DNA of 64,000 nucleotides from CAWEQO01 sp963811225. Its GTDB lineage: Bacteria; Chloroflexota; Anaerolineae; Anaerolineales; Anaerolineaceae. The notes beneath the pieces were generated by a model. The model had not been told where the DNA came from and did no database searches. It worked only from the letters and a program-made list of their open reading frames with translations. The position numbers and the translations under genes are program-made. Shown one piece after another: positions 46,578 through 55,469 of the stretch. The stretch covers positions 372,001 to 436,000 of the forward strand of contig CAWEQO010000012.1 in the NCBI GenBank assembly GCA_963811225.1. The letters are read 5' to 3'. Numbering within the stretch: the first letter of the stretch is position 1; each line of letters starts with the position of its first letter.

Positions 46578-47912
46578 ATGAAAAACAAATCCTTTTACCT
46601 TGTCTCCCTCGGCTGCGCCAAGAACACCGTCAACTCCGAATCGATGGCCACCCTGCTCGTCGAAGCCGGTTATGACCCCGTTGAAAAACCCAACAAAGCC
46701 GGGGTGCTGATCGTCAACACCTGCGGCTTCATCCGCCCGGCTATCCAAGAGTCGATCGAGACGCTGCAAGAGCTGGCCAAGAAAAAGCGGCCCGGCCAAC
46801 TGCTGATCGCCGCCGGCTGCCTCACCCAGCGTTACCGCGACATGGTCTCCGAGCAGGTGCCCGGCGTGGATGGCATCATCGGCACCCGGCGCTGGATGGA
46901 CATCGTCGAGGTGATCCAAACCTTGCGCGCCGAGCGCCCGCCGAAAACGCTCTACCACTTGCCGAACACCGCCGCAACGGTCGGAACCGACGAGCGCGGC
47001 GTGCTGCGCGCTTCCATCCAGGGCGGCAGCAGCTACCTGAAGATCGCCGACGGCTGCCGCCGTCCCTGCGCCTTCTGCGCCATCCCTCTCATCAAGGGCA
47101 CCGCAGTCAGCCGCCCGGTCGAGACCATCGTCGCCGAGGCGCAGGCGCTGCAGCAGATGGGCATGCAGGAGCTGATCTTGATCGCTCAGGACACCACCGA
47201 CTACGGTCACGACCTGGGTATGAAGGATGGCCTGGCCGAGCTGCTGGAGCGCCTGGTGCAGGAAGCGCCCGAGATCCCCTGGATCCGTGTGTTGTATGCC
47301 TATCCCGGCTACGTCACCGACCGCCTGATCGATGTAATGGCTGCCCACAAACAGCTGATCCCCTACCTCGATATGCCGCTGCAGCATGCCCACCCGATGA
47401 CCCTGCGCCGTATGCGCCGGCCTGCGAACATGGACTGGGTGCACAACACCCTGACCAAAATGCGCGCCGCCATGCCCGATCTCGCCCTGCGCACCACCTT
47501 CATCGTCGGCTACCCGGGTGAGACCGAGGAGGAGTTCCAAACCCTGCTCGATTTCATCTCCGAAGTGCGCTTCGACCACGTCGGCGCCTTCACCTTCTTC
47601 TCTGAGCCAGGCACAGAGAGCGAATCCCTCGGCGATACCGTCGCCCAGGAAGTAAAGGATGAGCGCCTCGAGCGGCTGATGCTGCGCCAGCAAGAGATCT
47701 CCTTGGCGCTCAACCAGACACTGATCGGCAGGCGCCTCGACGTGCTCATCGAGGGTCAAGACCAGGGCATCTCTGTCGGCCGCTCCTATCGCGACGCCCC
47801 CGAGATCGACGGTCTCGTCTTCGTTGAAGGCCAGGCCGAAATCGGCCGGATCGTGCCGGCTCAGGTCACCGGCGCTATGGTCCATGACCTGACGGCCGCC
47901 CTGATTCCATGA
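46578..47912 (+). CDS. rimO: Ribosomal protein S12 methylthiotransferase RimO
   Basis: 444 residues from the ATG at 46578 (MKNKSFYLVSLGCAKNTVNSESM); the frame extends 36 nt further back. Adds the methylthio group to Asp88 of S12. UPF0004 domain with Cys in SLGCAKN, VNTCGF and AAGCLTQRY, then radical SAM CxxxCxxC in DGCRRPCAFCAIP, and a TRAM domain (GRRLDVLIEGQDQGISVGRSY). No ribosome site is evident. RimO is distinguished from MiaB by SESMATLL and the IPLIKG..SRP segment. Confidence 0.95.
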   Translation: MKNKSFYLVSLGCAKNTVNSESMATLLVEAGYDPVEKPNKAGVLIVNTCGFIRPAIQESIETLQELAKKKRPGQLLIAAGCLTQRYRDMVSEQVPGVDGIIGTRRWMDIVEVIQTLRAERPPKTLYHLPNTAATVGTDERGVLRASIQGGSSYLKIADGCRRPCAFCAIPLIKGTAVSRPVETIVAEAQALQQMGMQELILIAQDTTDYGHDLGMKDGLAELLERLVQEAPEIPWIRVLYAYPGYVTDRLIDVMAAHKQLIPYLDMPLQHAHPMTLRRMRRPANMDWVHNTLTKMRAAMPDLALRTTFIVGYPGETEEEFQTLLDFISEVRFDHVGAFTFFSEPGTESESLGDTVAQEVKDERLERLMLRQQEISLALNQTLIGRRLDVLIEGQDQGISVGRSYRDAPEIDGLVFVEGQAEIGRIVPAQVTGAMVHDLTAALIP

Positions 47913-47913
47913 A

Positions 47914-47994
47914 GAAGAAAGAAGAGAAGAGGGAATAGAGAACCGAGAGCCGTAACGGCTCTCGGTTCTCTATTCCCTCTTCTCTTCTTTCTTC
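47914..47994. terminator. 81-nt perfect hairpin (39-bp arms) filling the gap between convergent rimO and CopD-like gene
   Basis: Purine-rich left arm 47914-47952 (GAAGAAAGAAGAGAAGAGGG...) is completely complementary to 47956-47994, with loop TAA. It lies 1 nt beyond the rimO stop and 1 nt before the next stop. Shares GAGAACCGAGAG with 28951-28998. Confidence 0.9.
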
Positions 47995-47995
47995 T

Positions 47996-48514
47996 CTACG
48001 AAACTCGCGCAATCGCCGTCAGCACCAGGACCAACGCCGAAATTCCCAAATTCAACCGAAGCAGCAGCGTCTCTCGCCGCTGCATGGCCTCCAACTGGGC
48101 CTCATCCTTCAGCAGCCCCTTCGACTGGCGCAGGACCAGCCGCTGGTAAGCCGGATGCAGAAACCAGGTCAGGTAAGCGCTGGTCAGCACCATCAGCCCG
48201 ATCACGAGATGTTTGGCCAGGATCGCTCGCGCCCAGTTGTTCTGGATCGCCAGAAAGCCCCCGTAATTGGGGTTTGCGCTCATCTGGAACAGCCCGGTCA
48301 GCGCCAGCACACCCAGGCTGAACCAGCCCAATCCCTGCAAACGCGCGTTGGCCTGCGCCAAAAAGGCAGCATAGCTCTCAGCTTTTAAGGCTCGCCGGGC
48401 AGAGGGCAGCACAAACAGCGAAAGCGCCGCTAATCCGCCGATCCATACCACGGTTGCCAGCATGTGGAACCAGTAGGCAAGCGTGAGGACCCAGGTTGGC
48501 GTAACAGCGCTCAT
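47996..48514 (-). CDS. CopD-like / DUF4149-type membrane protein
   Basis: 172 residues from the in-frame ATG at 48514 (MSAVTPTWVLTLAYWFHMLATVVWIGGLA); the frame opens 13 codons earlier. Four transmembrane segments with HMLATVVWIGGLAALSLFVLP, GLGWFSLGVLALTGLFQMS and HLVIGLMVLTSAYLTWFLHP. His residues in helices 1 and 3 suggest haem or copper binding as in the CopD superfamily. Function unassigned. Confidence 0.75.
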   Translation of the reverse strand: MSAVTPTWVLTLAYWFHMLATVVWIGGLAALSLFVLPSARRALKAESYAAFLAQANARLQGLGWFSLGVLALTGLFQMSANPNYGGFLAIQNNWARAILAKHLVIGLMVLTSAYLTWFLHPAYQRLVLRQSKGLLKDEAQLEAMQRRETLLLRLNLGISALVLVLTAIARVS

Positions 48515-48591
48515 AAATTCCCTCTTTGCACCTGGAAGCCGGGTGGAATACACTGGCGAGTGCGCTCCACCTCTAATGCAGCAAAATAAGA

Positions 48592-48621
48592 TCAGGCAGT
48601 GATGATCCCACCACTGCCTGA
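48592..48621 (-). terminator. Intrinsic terminator of the TPR-protein gene
   Basis: 10-bp stem TCAGGCAGTG / CACTGCCTGA with a 10-nt loop; on the minus strand it is followed by a T-rich stretch (TCTTATTTTG). Confidence 0.7.
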
Positions 48622-48635
48622 AGAATTGTTCTCAT

Positions 48636-49766
48636 CTATGATGATGTCGCCGTCACTTCAGGAGTTGGCGTCCCGGTGGGGGACGGCGGGGTAGGGGGAT
48701 CCGTAGGCTTGTCAGGCGGCGCCTCGGTCGTCTCGACAATCGGCGTTTCCAGAGTTTCCCCTGGGGTAGGCGTCTTAGTCGGCTTGGGTGTAGGCGGCTG
48801 GCAAAGCAGCTGGATTGCGGTTGCAGTCGGTGCCAGGCTCCCATCGTCACTGATCGACAGCGCATTATTATACTGGTCGCGGGCCGCGCAATACTCGCCT
48901 GCATCCGCCAGTTGATCGCCGTACTTGCGCGAGGCGATCCGAAAACGCTCGACTGCCGTGTAGTTCGAGCCGTCCCGCAGGTTGGGCAGCGCCTGGTAGA
49001 TTTGGCCGAAGTAATCCACGACCTTCTCCCAATCGACGTCCCAGAAGCTGGAGGCGGTCAGATAATAGCGTGCCCAGGTGCGGTAACTGTCGGCCTGCTT
49101 GTCGATCGGCGCAAAGGTCTCCGCCACCGACAAGTCGTAGATGCCGCCTTCTAGATTGCCCTCGATGGTGATTTTATTGATGCCACGGTTGCGCAGTGCA
49201 ATGTAGTACATGCCATCCACGTCCAGCGGATGATATTCCAGGTTGGCGGTGCGCAGCGCGTCCAGGGTCAGGATGGCGTTTTCCCAATCCTGCGCCCGCA
49301 TCAACTGCTGCGCCTCGGCGTATAGTTGGTCTTCGGTGCGGGTGTCGGGTGTTGGTGAGATGTAAACGGTCGGGGACGGCGCGGTGGTCGGGGTCGCTAC
49401 GGTCGCCATGGCCAGCATGACCTCGGTCAGCTTCTCCGAAACGCCAGGGAAAGTTGGGTCGAGCGCAATCACATACTCAAACTGATCGCGCGCCCGGCCG
49501 TACTTGCCGGTCTGCTGCGCCTCGATGCCCAACTGAAAGTGCGTTGTGGCAACCAGCGTGCGCTGATCGGCTTCCTTCTTCAAACGCTCGGAAATCGCCC
49601 GGTCGTAGCCGTAATATCCGCCGGCCGAAGACAGCAGCAGCACGGCAGCAATGCCGCCAAGGATCAGCAGCCAGCGGCGCTTGCGCGGCTTTTTCGCTTT
49701 TTTCGGAGCGGGATTGGAAGGGGAAACTTGTCTTGGAGCGGTGTCTTCAACGTTTGGAGTTGACAT
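48636..49766 (-). CDS. Membrane-anchored TPR-like protein, function unknown
   Basis: 376 residues. Basic N-terminus (KKAKKPRKRRWLLILGGIAAVLLLSSAGGYYGYDRAISERL) gives an N-in, C-out single transmembrane anchor near residues 31-50. The extracellular part has TPR-like helices: THFQLGIEAQQTGKYGRARDQFEYVIALDPTFPG (about 74-108) and later AEAQQLMRAQDWENAILTLDALR, GEYCAARDQYNNALSI. The C-terminus is a low-complexity Pro/Thr tail (about 325-376). Start 27 nt from the murJ stop; same strand. Confidence 0.75.
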   Translation of the reverse strand: MSTPNVEDTAPRQVSPSNPAPKKAKKPRKRRWLLILGGIAAVLLLSSAGGYYGYDRAISERLKKEADQRTLVATTHFQLGIEAQQTGKYGRARDQFEYVIALDPTFPGVSEKLTEVMLAMATVATPTTAPSPTVYISPTPDTRTEDQLYAEAQQLMRAQDWENAILTLDALRTANLEYHPLDVDGMYYIALRNRGINKITIEGNLEGGIYDLSVAETFAPIDKQADSYRTWARYYLTASSFWDVDWEKVVDYFGQIYQALPNLRDGSNYTAVERFRIASRKYGDQLADAGEYCAARDQYNNALSISDDGSLAPTATAIQLLCQPPTPKPTKTPTPGETLETPIVETTEAPPDKPTDPPTPPSPTGTPTPEVTATSS

Positions 49767-49793
49767 GGGCGTTATTATACCTTCATTTGTGGT

Positions 49794-51317
49794 TTATAGC
49801 CGGAACAATACCCGGATCTCGGGCCAGATGAACGGCGTTATACACACCGCGCCGAGCGCCATGATGGCCCCCGAGATCACTACTGCCGGGCCGTCGAGCC
49901 CGGTAAGCAGCAGCGCGTACATCACCGCACCGCCGCAGGCCACCCCCAGCAGAACCCGCGAAAGGGTCGGGCGGATGGTCAAGGTCAAGAGCCGCTTGCG
50001 AACCAGGATTAGCAGCAGCAGCAGCGCCTGAATGGTAATCGCAATTGAGATGCTCAGGCTGATGCCCGGCGCACCAAAGCGCCGGTAGAGCAGCGCCGAG
50101 GACAGGGTCGCCACCACGACGTTGACGCCCGAAGCAATCAGCGGTGTCAGCGCGTTTTGCTGGGCATAGAACGAGCGCGAAACGATCTCGAACAGGCACT
50201 CCCCCACCAACCCTACCAGGAAACCGCGCGAAACCCACAACAGCAGATCTGTGCCGGCGGTGTCCAAATGGAAGGCGAGCACCAGCAGCGGCCGCAAACC
50301 GAGCGCCAGGATCACTGCGGTCGGCAGGGTCAGCGCCAGGAGTACCCGGACTGCCCGTTCAATCGTCTGGCTGAACTTCTCCCACTCACCGCGTGCGAAG
50401 TGCTCCGCCAGTGTGGGCAGCATGGCCGTCCCAATCGCCGTGCCGATCAACGTTTCCGGCACCTGATAGACCATGTATCCATACGTCAGGGCCGAAACCG
50501 AGCCGGTTTGCAGGTAAGAAGCCAGAAAATCACGCATCATAAAGGTCAGCTGGTACGCGAAGATTGCCAGCAAGCGCGGCACGAGCAGGCGCAGCACCTT
50601 GCGCACGTCCGGGTCGTTCAGTCGGATGCTTGGCGTCCATCTAAACTTATAGACGATCAATCCCGGGATTTGGATCCCAAGGTGCAGAACTGCCCCCAGG
50701 ATCACCCCATACACCAACCCCTGCACGCCCAGTCCAAACGCCGGCAGTGTGATCCCGCCCAGCGTGTAGCCCTTGTCCGGTGATAGGATCAGCACGCCAA
50801 AGATCTGGCCCACGTTGTAGAGCAGCGGCGCCATGGCCGGCAGCAAGAAGTGCTGGTTCGACTGCAGCCCGGCCATCACCAGCCCGCTTAGCGAGAAAAT
50901 CATGGTCGAGATCAGGTTCAGGCGCATGAGCTCAATCACCAGCTGCTTCTGCGCTTCGTCAAAACCGGGGGTCACGACGTTGCGCACGATTGGGCCGGCA
51001 AAGGCGGCGAACACCAGCGCCAGCGCGCCGGTGACCAGGAATGCCAGGTTGGCGATGCGTGAGAACAACTGCCAGGAAGCCTTGCGGCCATCTTTGGTCA
51101 GCACCTGAGCCAGCACCGGGATGAAGGCCATTGCCAGCGCGCCACCCGAGATCAGCGCGAACAACATGTCGGGCAGGTTATTGGCCGCGTTGAAAGCGTC
51201 CAATTCGGTGGAGAACCCAAATTGACGGGTGATCAACAGCTGGCGCAGGACTCCAAGGCCTTTATCGAGTCCGAAGAAAATGACAAGCAGGAGTGAAATA
51301 CGGCTGAGAAAGCTCAT
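49794..51317 (-). CDS. murJ: Lipid II flippase MurJ/MviN family
   Basis: 507 residues from the in-frame ATG at 51317 (MSFLSRISLLLVIFFGLDKGLGVLRQLLITRQFGFSTELDAFNAANNLPD). Polytopic, about 14 transmembrane segments. Flips the peptidoglycan precursor lipid II. Motifs: ADAFxxAxxxP-like DAFNAANNLPDMLF, ALAMAFIPVLAQ, and internal Arg/Glu residues typical of MOP-superfamily MurJ. The zip gene stop is at 51328, 10 nt upstream, so zip and murJ are probably co-transcribed. Confidence 0.92.
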   Translation of the reverse strand: MSFLSRISLLLVIFFGLDKGLGVLRQLLITRQFGFSTELDAFNAANNLPDMLFALISGGALAMAFIPVLAQVLTKDGRKASWQLFSRIANLAFLVTGALALVFAAFAGPIVRNVVTPGFDEAQKQLVIELMRLNLISTMIFSLSGLVMAGLQSNQHFLLPAMAPLLYNVGQIFGVLILSPDKGYTLGGITLPAFGLGVQGLVYGVILGAVLHLGIQIPGLIVYKFRWTPSIRLNDPDVRKVLRLLVPRLLAIFAYQLTFMMRDFLASYLQTGSVSALTYGYMVYQVPETLIGTAIGTAMLPTLAEHFARGEWEKFSQTIERAVRVLLALTLPTAVILALGLRPLLVLAFHLDTAGTDLLLWVSRGFLVGLVGECLFEIVSRSFYAQQNALTPLIASGVNVVVATLSSALLYRRFGAPGISLSISIAITIQALLLLLILVRKRLLTLTIRPTLSRVLLGVACGGAVMYALLLTGLDGPAVVISGAIMALGAVCITPFIWPEIRVLFRL

Positions 51318-51327
51318 AATAGTTTGC

Positions 51328-52146
51328 CTACCCAAGGGCAACGTCGAGCATCATCATGACGGAAAAGCCAAGCATCGCTCCAACGGTAGGCAGGTCGGTA
51401 TCCTTGTTCATTTGCGCTTCCGGTATCAGTTCCTCGATCACAACATAGATCATCGCGCCGGCCGCGAAGGCCAGCGCATACGGCAGCAGTGGGCGCATGA
51501 AGTAGACTGCCGCAGCGCCAATCACCCCGGCGATCGGTTCTACGATCCCGGAAGCCTGGCCCATCAGGAAGCTCTTGGCTCGCGACAAGCCTTCACGCCG
51601 CAGCGGCGCCGCAACGGCCAGTCCCTCGGGAAAGTTCTGCAAGCCGATGCCGATCGCCAGCGCCACCGCCCCGGCCACGGTCGCCTCGGGGATACCGGCG
51701 GCAGCCGCGCCGAACGCCACACCCACCGCCAGCCCTTCTGGAAAATTGTGCAGGGTGATTGCCAGCACCAGCAGCACACTGCGCTGCCAGGAGGTTTGCA
51801 GCCCTTCGGCTTGCTCCATCGGCAAACCGATGTGCAAGTGCGGCAGCAGCTTATCCACGCCCCACAGGAACCCCCCGCCGAGCAGGAATCCGCCGGCCGC
51901 CTCAGCCCAACCCGTGTTGCCCATTTTCACCGAAAGCTCGATGGCCGGCGCCAGCAGCGACCAGAAGCTGGCTGCGATCATTACGCCGCTGGCGAAGCCC
52001 AACATCGTGTCCAGAAGCCGGCGGCTCACCGTGCGCGTCAGGAACACGCCCGCTGCGCCCAGCGCCGTCACGCCCCAAGTGAACAGGGTTGCAAACAACG
52101 CTTGAATGATTGGGTTGAATCCTTCAAGAAATGCAATCAAGCCCAT
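51328..52146 (-). CDS. ZIP family metal (zinc/iron) transporter
   Basis: 272 residues, eight predicted transmembrane segments. Signatures LAITLHNFPEGLAVGVAFG in helix IV and IGLQNFPEGLAVAAPLRREG in helix V carry the HNxPEG-type metal ligands; MLGFASGVMIAASFWSLLAPAIE is typical of GufA-like ZIP proteins. Located in a zinc-related block with Znu and Zur genes. The IS beginning at 52219 sits 72 bp upstream of its start, so its promoter may be affected. Confidence 0.93.
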   Translation of the reverse strand: MGLIAFLEGFNPIIQALFATLFTWGVTALGAAGVFLTRTVSRRLLDTMLGFASGVMIAASFWSLLAPAIELSVKMGNTGWAEAAGGFLLGGGFLWGVDKLLPHLHIGLPMEQAEGLQTSWQRSVLLVLAITLHNFPEGLAVGVAFGAAAAGIPEATVAGAVALAIGIGLQNFPEGLAVAAPLRREGLSRAKSFLMGQASGIVEPIAGVIGAAAVYFMRPLLPYALAFAAGAMIYVVIEELIPEAQMNKDTDLPTVGAMLGFSVMMMLDVALG

Positions 52147-52218
52147 TCTCCATGGAACTAATCTGACTCCCGAACAGCCCCCTTAATATAGCATAAGTAG
52201 GAAATATGCGCTATGAGA

Positions 52219-53641
52219 GATTACCCACAACTAAGAAGGGAATAGAAAGCTCTGCTCAAAAGTGGTAAATTAAGGTTGCGAGACCAAACTTACGTTAGGA
52301 GCAGAGCTAAAATGAATATAGCACATGAAAAGAGCCTTGCCAAGAGCATACCGATCCATGAGATCCGAGCGGCCATCCAAACCCATATCCAGCCGATGGC
52401 CGAGCGGCTGCCCGACAAACGGCTGAAACGAGTGCTAGAAGGCATGGTATTGGGGGTTCTGGGTGGGGAAACACCGGTGATTACGGAAATCGGACGGCAG
52501 AATAGCAAGGATGAGGGAGAAAGTTGGGCGGCGGCGAAACGGATGTATCGATTTTTAGAGAATAAGCAGATAAAGACCTTGCAATTATATGAAGGTTTGT
52601 ACCAGGTGGGCTGCCGGTCTGTGGCGCAAGAAAAGCCGGAGTATCTGGTAGTGGCCGTGGATCCGGTCAATTTTGAGAAACCCTACGTAAAAAGCATCGA
52701 AGGGATCAGCACGGTGCATAAATCCACCCCACCTGACTTATTCGGGCATGCCCGTCTGGCGCATGGCTATCCAGCGATCACGGCAGCTGTAGTGAATACC
52801 CAAGTACCGGCGATCAGTTATGCCAACTGGTTTTCGTATGAGATCGACTTTGTCAGTCAGAATAAAGAGATCGAACAGGCTTTTACAACCACTTGCCGGT
52901 TGTATCCGAGTTACAAAGTACGTTTTGTGGGAGATGCAGGGTTAGACGATCAGAAAATGTTTGCACAGATCGAGCGCCTGGAGCAAGAATTTGTCTTTCG
53001 GGCCAGTCATTTAGAGCGGATCGTAGAGGTTTATAACGATCGGCTAGATCGCTGGGAAACGGAAATCTTACAGGACTTGACCGACACGGTCCTCTATCAG
53101 GCTACTTTTGAGGTCCTTTCCAAACATGCCGGTCGAACCCGCCTGGATACAGTGAGATTCGGCTGGTTCCAAATCCGCCTTCCCGATCACCACACACAAA
53201 CCCTGTGGGTTGTGGTGGCGGAGAACCCCCATTTCAAGAATCCGTTGGTCTTGATCACCAACGTCCCTTTGGAAACCCTGCCCGTCCTTCAGCAAGTTTA
53301 CAATGACTGGCGGCAGCGTGGGCGCATTGAACACGGCTATCGCTTTGATCAGGAACAAGGCCTGGACGTGGAAGATATGCGCGTGCGCACTCTCGACCGC
53401 ATGCGCCGCTTTTTGCAATCGTTTTGCTTTCCGCTCAGTTAGTCTTTGTCATTGATTGCCATTGGCCCCCAGAAGCGGTGCTCTGGCTGCGCCAACTCGG
53501 TGGCAAATTGGGCCTCGCTTCGGATCGCGATGGCCCTTATTGGCTTTTGCATGGCATTTCAGCCGTCATTTTGACAGCAATGACTTTGTCGTTTTCTTTT
53601 TTGCACCCTTTCCGTTTGGGAAGATGACTTGTGGGTAATCA
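52219..53641 (+). mobile_element. IS4-like insertion sequence upstream of the zip gene, about 1.4 kb
   Basis: 12-bp terminal inverted repeats GATTACCCACAA at 52219-52230 and its complement at 53630-53641. No clear target duplication is seen. Contains one transposase gene in two frames. It separates zip from the znu operon. Confidence 0.8.
52312..53627 (+). CDS. IS4-like transposase, C-terminus in a second frame after a T-run
   Basis: Start at 52312 (MNIAHEKSLAKSIPIHE), GGAG upstream. DDE residues: YLVVAVDPVNFEKPYVK, YKVRFVGDAGLDDQKMF and WRQRGRIEHGYRFDQEQGLDVEDM. The first frame ends at 53442 in FCFPLS. The next frame, entered by rereading one T at the TTTT of 53422-53425, gives LLSAQLVFVIDCHWPPEAVLWLRQLGG and ends at 53627 close to the element end, completing the protein (about 438 residues). 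Programmed -1 shift, decayed copy or sequence error possible. Confidence 0.75.
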
Positions 53642-53658
53642 CCAGAGAGATTAAAACG

Positions 53659-53728
53659 CAGAGAGTAGAGAATATAATGAGATTAAATCCATTTACTGTT
53701 CTCTATTCCCTGCTTTCTATTCTCTGCT
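53659..53728. terminator. Imperfect GA/CT hairpin downstream of znuB
   Basis: Outer stem GCAGAGA(g)TAGA / TCTA(t)TCTCTGC with a second AGAGAA / TTCTCT pair inside. Related in sequence to the other GA/CT hairpins but with mismatches. Lies between the IS end and the znuB stop. Confidence 0.5.
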
Positions 53729-53740
53729 GTCAACCCATTC

Positions 53741-54604
53741 TCAACCCTCTGCTCTCACTGGTTTTGTAAACAGCAGCCGCTGGCGCATCGCTTGCACGGC
53801 CCAAACCACGATGAAAACCCCGGTGGCAGTCAGCACGATGGCTGAACCGGAGGCAACATTTAAGTAATACGACAAATACAGCCCGACCACACCGGAAAAG
53901 GCCGCAATCAGCGCCGCCAGCGCCATCATCGGCGGTAGACGCCGGGTGACCAGGTAGGCGGTTGCAGCCGGTGTGACCAGCATGGCTACCATCAAGGCCA
54001 CACCGACCGTTTGCAGCGAGACCACGATCGTCACGGCAATCAGGGCGATCAGCAAGTAATCCAGCAGGCGGGCCGGCAGCCGCAGGGTGGCCGCCAGCAC
54101 CGGGTCGAACGACAGCACCAGGAACTCTTTGTAGAACGCCACCACGATCACGATCACCAGCGCCCCAAACCCCGCGATCTGCAGCAGGTTGCTGACGCTT
54201 ACCCCCAGCACGTCGCCGAATAAGAAATGGGTCAAATCTTGCGTGTAACTGCCCGTGCTGGAGATCAGCGCGATACCCAGGGCGAACATTCCGGCGAAGA
54301 TGATCCCGATTGCTGTGTCCTCTTTCACCTTTGCGCCTCGACTGACCGCGCCGATCCCAATGGAGGTCAGGATCGAAGTCGCCAGCGCCCACCAGAACAG
54401 CGGCCCGCTCGAGCTGCCGCCCAGCAGGTAGCCCACGGCGATACCCGGCAGGATGGCGTGCGCCAGGGCATCTCCGAAAAAAGCCATGCCGCGCAGCACC
54501 ACGTACGTGCCCACCACTGCGCAGACGATCCCCACCATCACCGCAGCCACCAGGCCGCGCACCATAAATGCATACCCTAAAGGTTCCAGGATCAGGTTAA
54601 GCAT
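53741..54604 (-). CDS. znuB: Zinc/manganese ABC transporter permease
   Basis: 287 residues from the ATG at 54604 (MLNLILEPLGYAFMVRGLVAAVMVGIVCAVVGTYVVLRGMAFFGDALAHA), which overlaps the ATPase gene by 8 nt; the longer upstream frame is not part of the family. ABC-3 permease with about eight transmembrane segments and the FFGDALAHAILPGIAVGYLLGG coupling region. Transports Zn2+ (or Mn2+) with ZnuC and ZnuA. The last gene of the operon; the IS lies 100 nt downstream. Confidence 0.93.
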   Translation of the reverse strand: MLNLILEPLGYAFMVRGLVAAVMVGIVCAVVGTYVVLRGMAFFGDALAHAILPGIAVGYLLGGSSSGPLFWWALATSILTSIGIGAVSRGAKVKEDTAIGIIFAGMFALGIALISSTGSYTQDLTHFLFGDVLGVSVSNLLQIAGFGALVIVIVVAFYKEFLVLSFDPVLAATLRLPARLLDYLLIALIAVTIVVSLQTVGVALMVAMLVTPAATAYLVTRRLPPMMALAALIAAFSGVVGLYLSYYLNVASGSAIVLTATGVFIVVWAVQAMRQRLLFTKPVRAEG

Positions 54605-55451
54605 GCCGGTGGTCCCCTTCCTCGCAGCATGTGTCGCTGACCACCATGGCGCCCTGCTCCACCGGTAGGATCCGCAGGCGGCCCTCATAGGCCTCCACCA
54701 GGTTCTTCTCTTGGAATACCTCCTCGGGTGTGCCAATGGCGACGATGTGTTTATTGAGCAGCATGACCCGGTCGAAGCGCTCGGCCGCGACTTTCAGATC
54801 GTGCAGCGCAACCATGACGGTGACGTCGCGCCGCTTGAGCTCGTTCAGGATCTCGATCAGATCCTCCTGAGACTTGACGTCCAGCCCGGTGAAGGGTTCG
54901 TCCAGCAGCATCAGTTCGGCCTCCTGCGCCAGCGCCCGCGCGATGAACATGCGCTGCTGCTGACCGCCCGACAGCTGGCTGATCTGGCGCTTGCCCATCT
55001 CGTCCAGGTTAACCACCTCTAGCGCCTGGCGCACCAGCTTCCAATCTGCCGCCTTGGGTTGGTGGAACAGGCCCAGCTTGCCGATCCGCCCCATCATCAC
55101 CACGTCCTCCACGCTGACCGGGAAGGTCCAATCCACCTGGCTGCGCTGCTGCACGTAAGCAATGCAGATGTGATCGCCCGATTCGTGCCCATACACCTGC
55201 ACTTCACCGTCCGTCGGCCGCAGCACCCCGGCGATGATCTTGAACAGCGTGCTCTTGCCGGCCCCATTCGGCCCGACGATCGCCATCCGTTCACCCCGCT
55301 CAATCTGGAACGAGACGTGATCCAGCGCCATACCGCTGTCATAACGCAGGCTCAAATCTTTCACCCGCAGCGTAGGCGCATTTTTTTCGTGCGGCGAGTG
55401 CTTGCCGCGGATTGATTCGCGTACTTTTTCAATTTCATTAATAATTGCCAT
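54597..55451 (-). CDS. znuC: Zinc/manganese ABC transporter ATP-binding protein
   Basis: 284 residues. Walker A GPNGAGKSTLFKIIAG (about 60-75), signature QLSGGQQQRMFIARAL, Walker B ELMLLDEPFTGLD and switch His in VMVALHDLKV. The C-terminus ends DTCCEEGDHRHA, a short Cys/His tail that could bind metal, an unusual addition. First 25 residues (INEIEKVRESIRGKHSPH) extend beyond the family start. Coupled by overlap to the permease. Confidence 0.95.
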   Translation of the reverse strand: MAIINEIEKVRESIRGKHSPHEKNAPTLRVKDLSLRYDSGMALDHVSFQIERGERMAIVGPNGAGKSTLFKIIAGVLRPTDGEVQVYGHESGDHICIAYVQQRSQVDWTFPVSVEDVVMMGRIGKLGLFHQPKAADWKLVRQALEVVNLDEMGKRQISQLSGGQQQRMFIARALAQEAELMLLDEPFTGLDVKSQEDLIEILNELKRRDVTVMVALHDLKVAAERFDRVMLLNKHIVAIGTPEEVFQEKNLVEAYEGRLRILPVEQGAMVVSDTCCEEGDHRHA

Positions 55452-55469
55452 TTGTTTTCCCTGCCCCGC

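Noticed and set aside
52219..53641. Target duplication for the IS near zip
   Set aside because: Flanks (..CTATGAGA and ACCAGAGA..) do not match; the duplication may be lost or the ends slightly misplaced.
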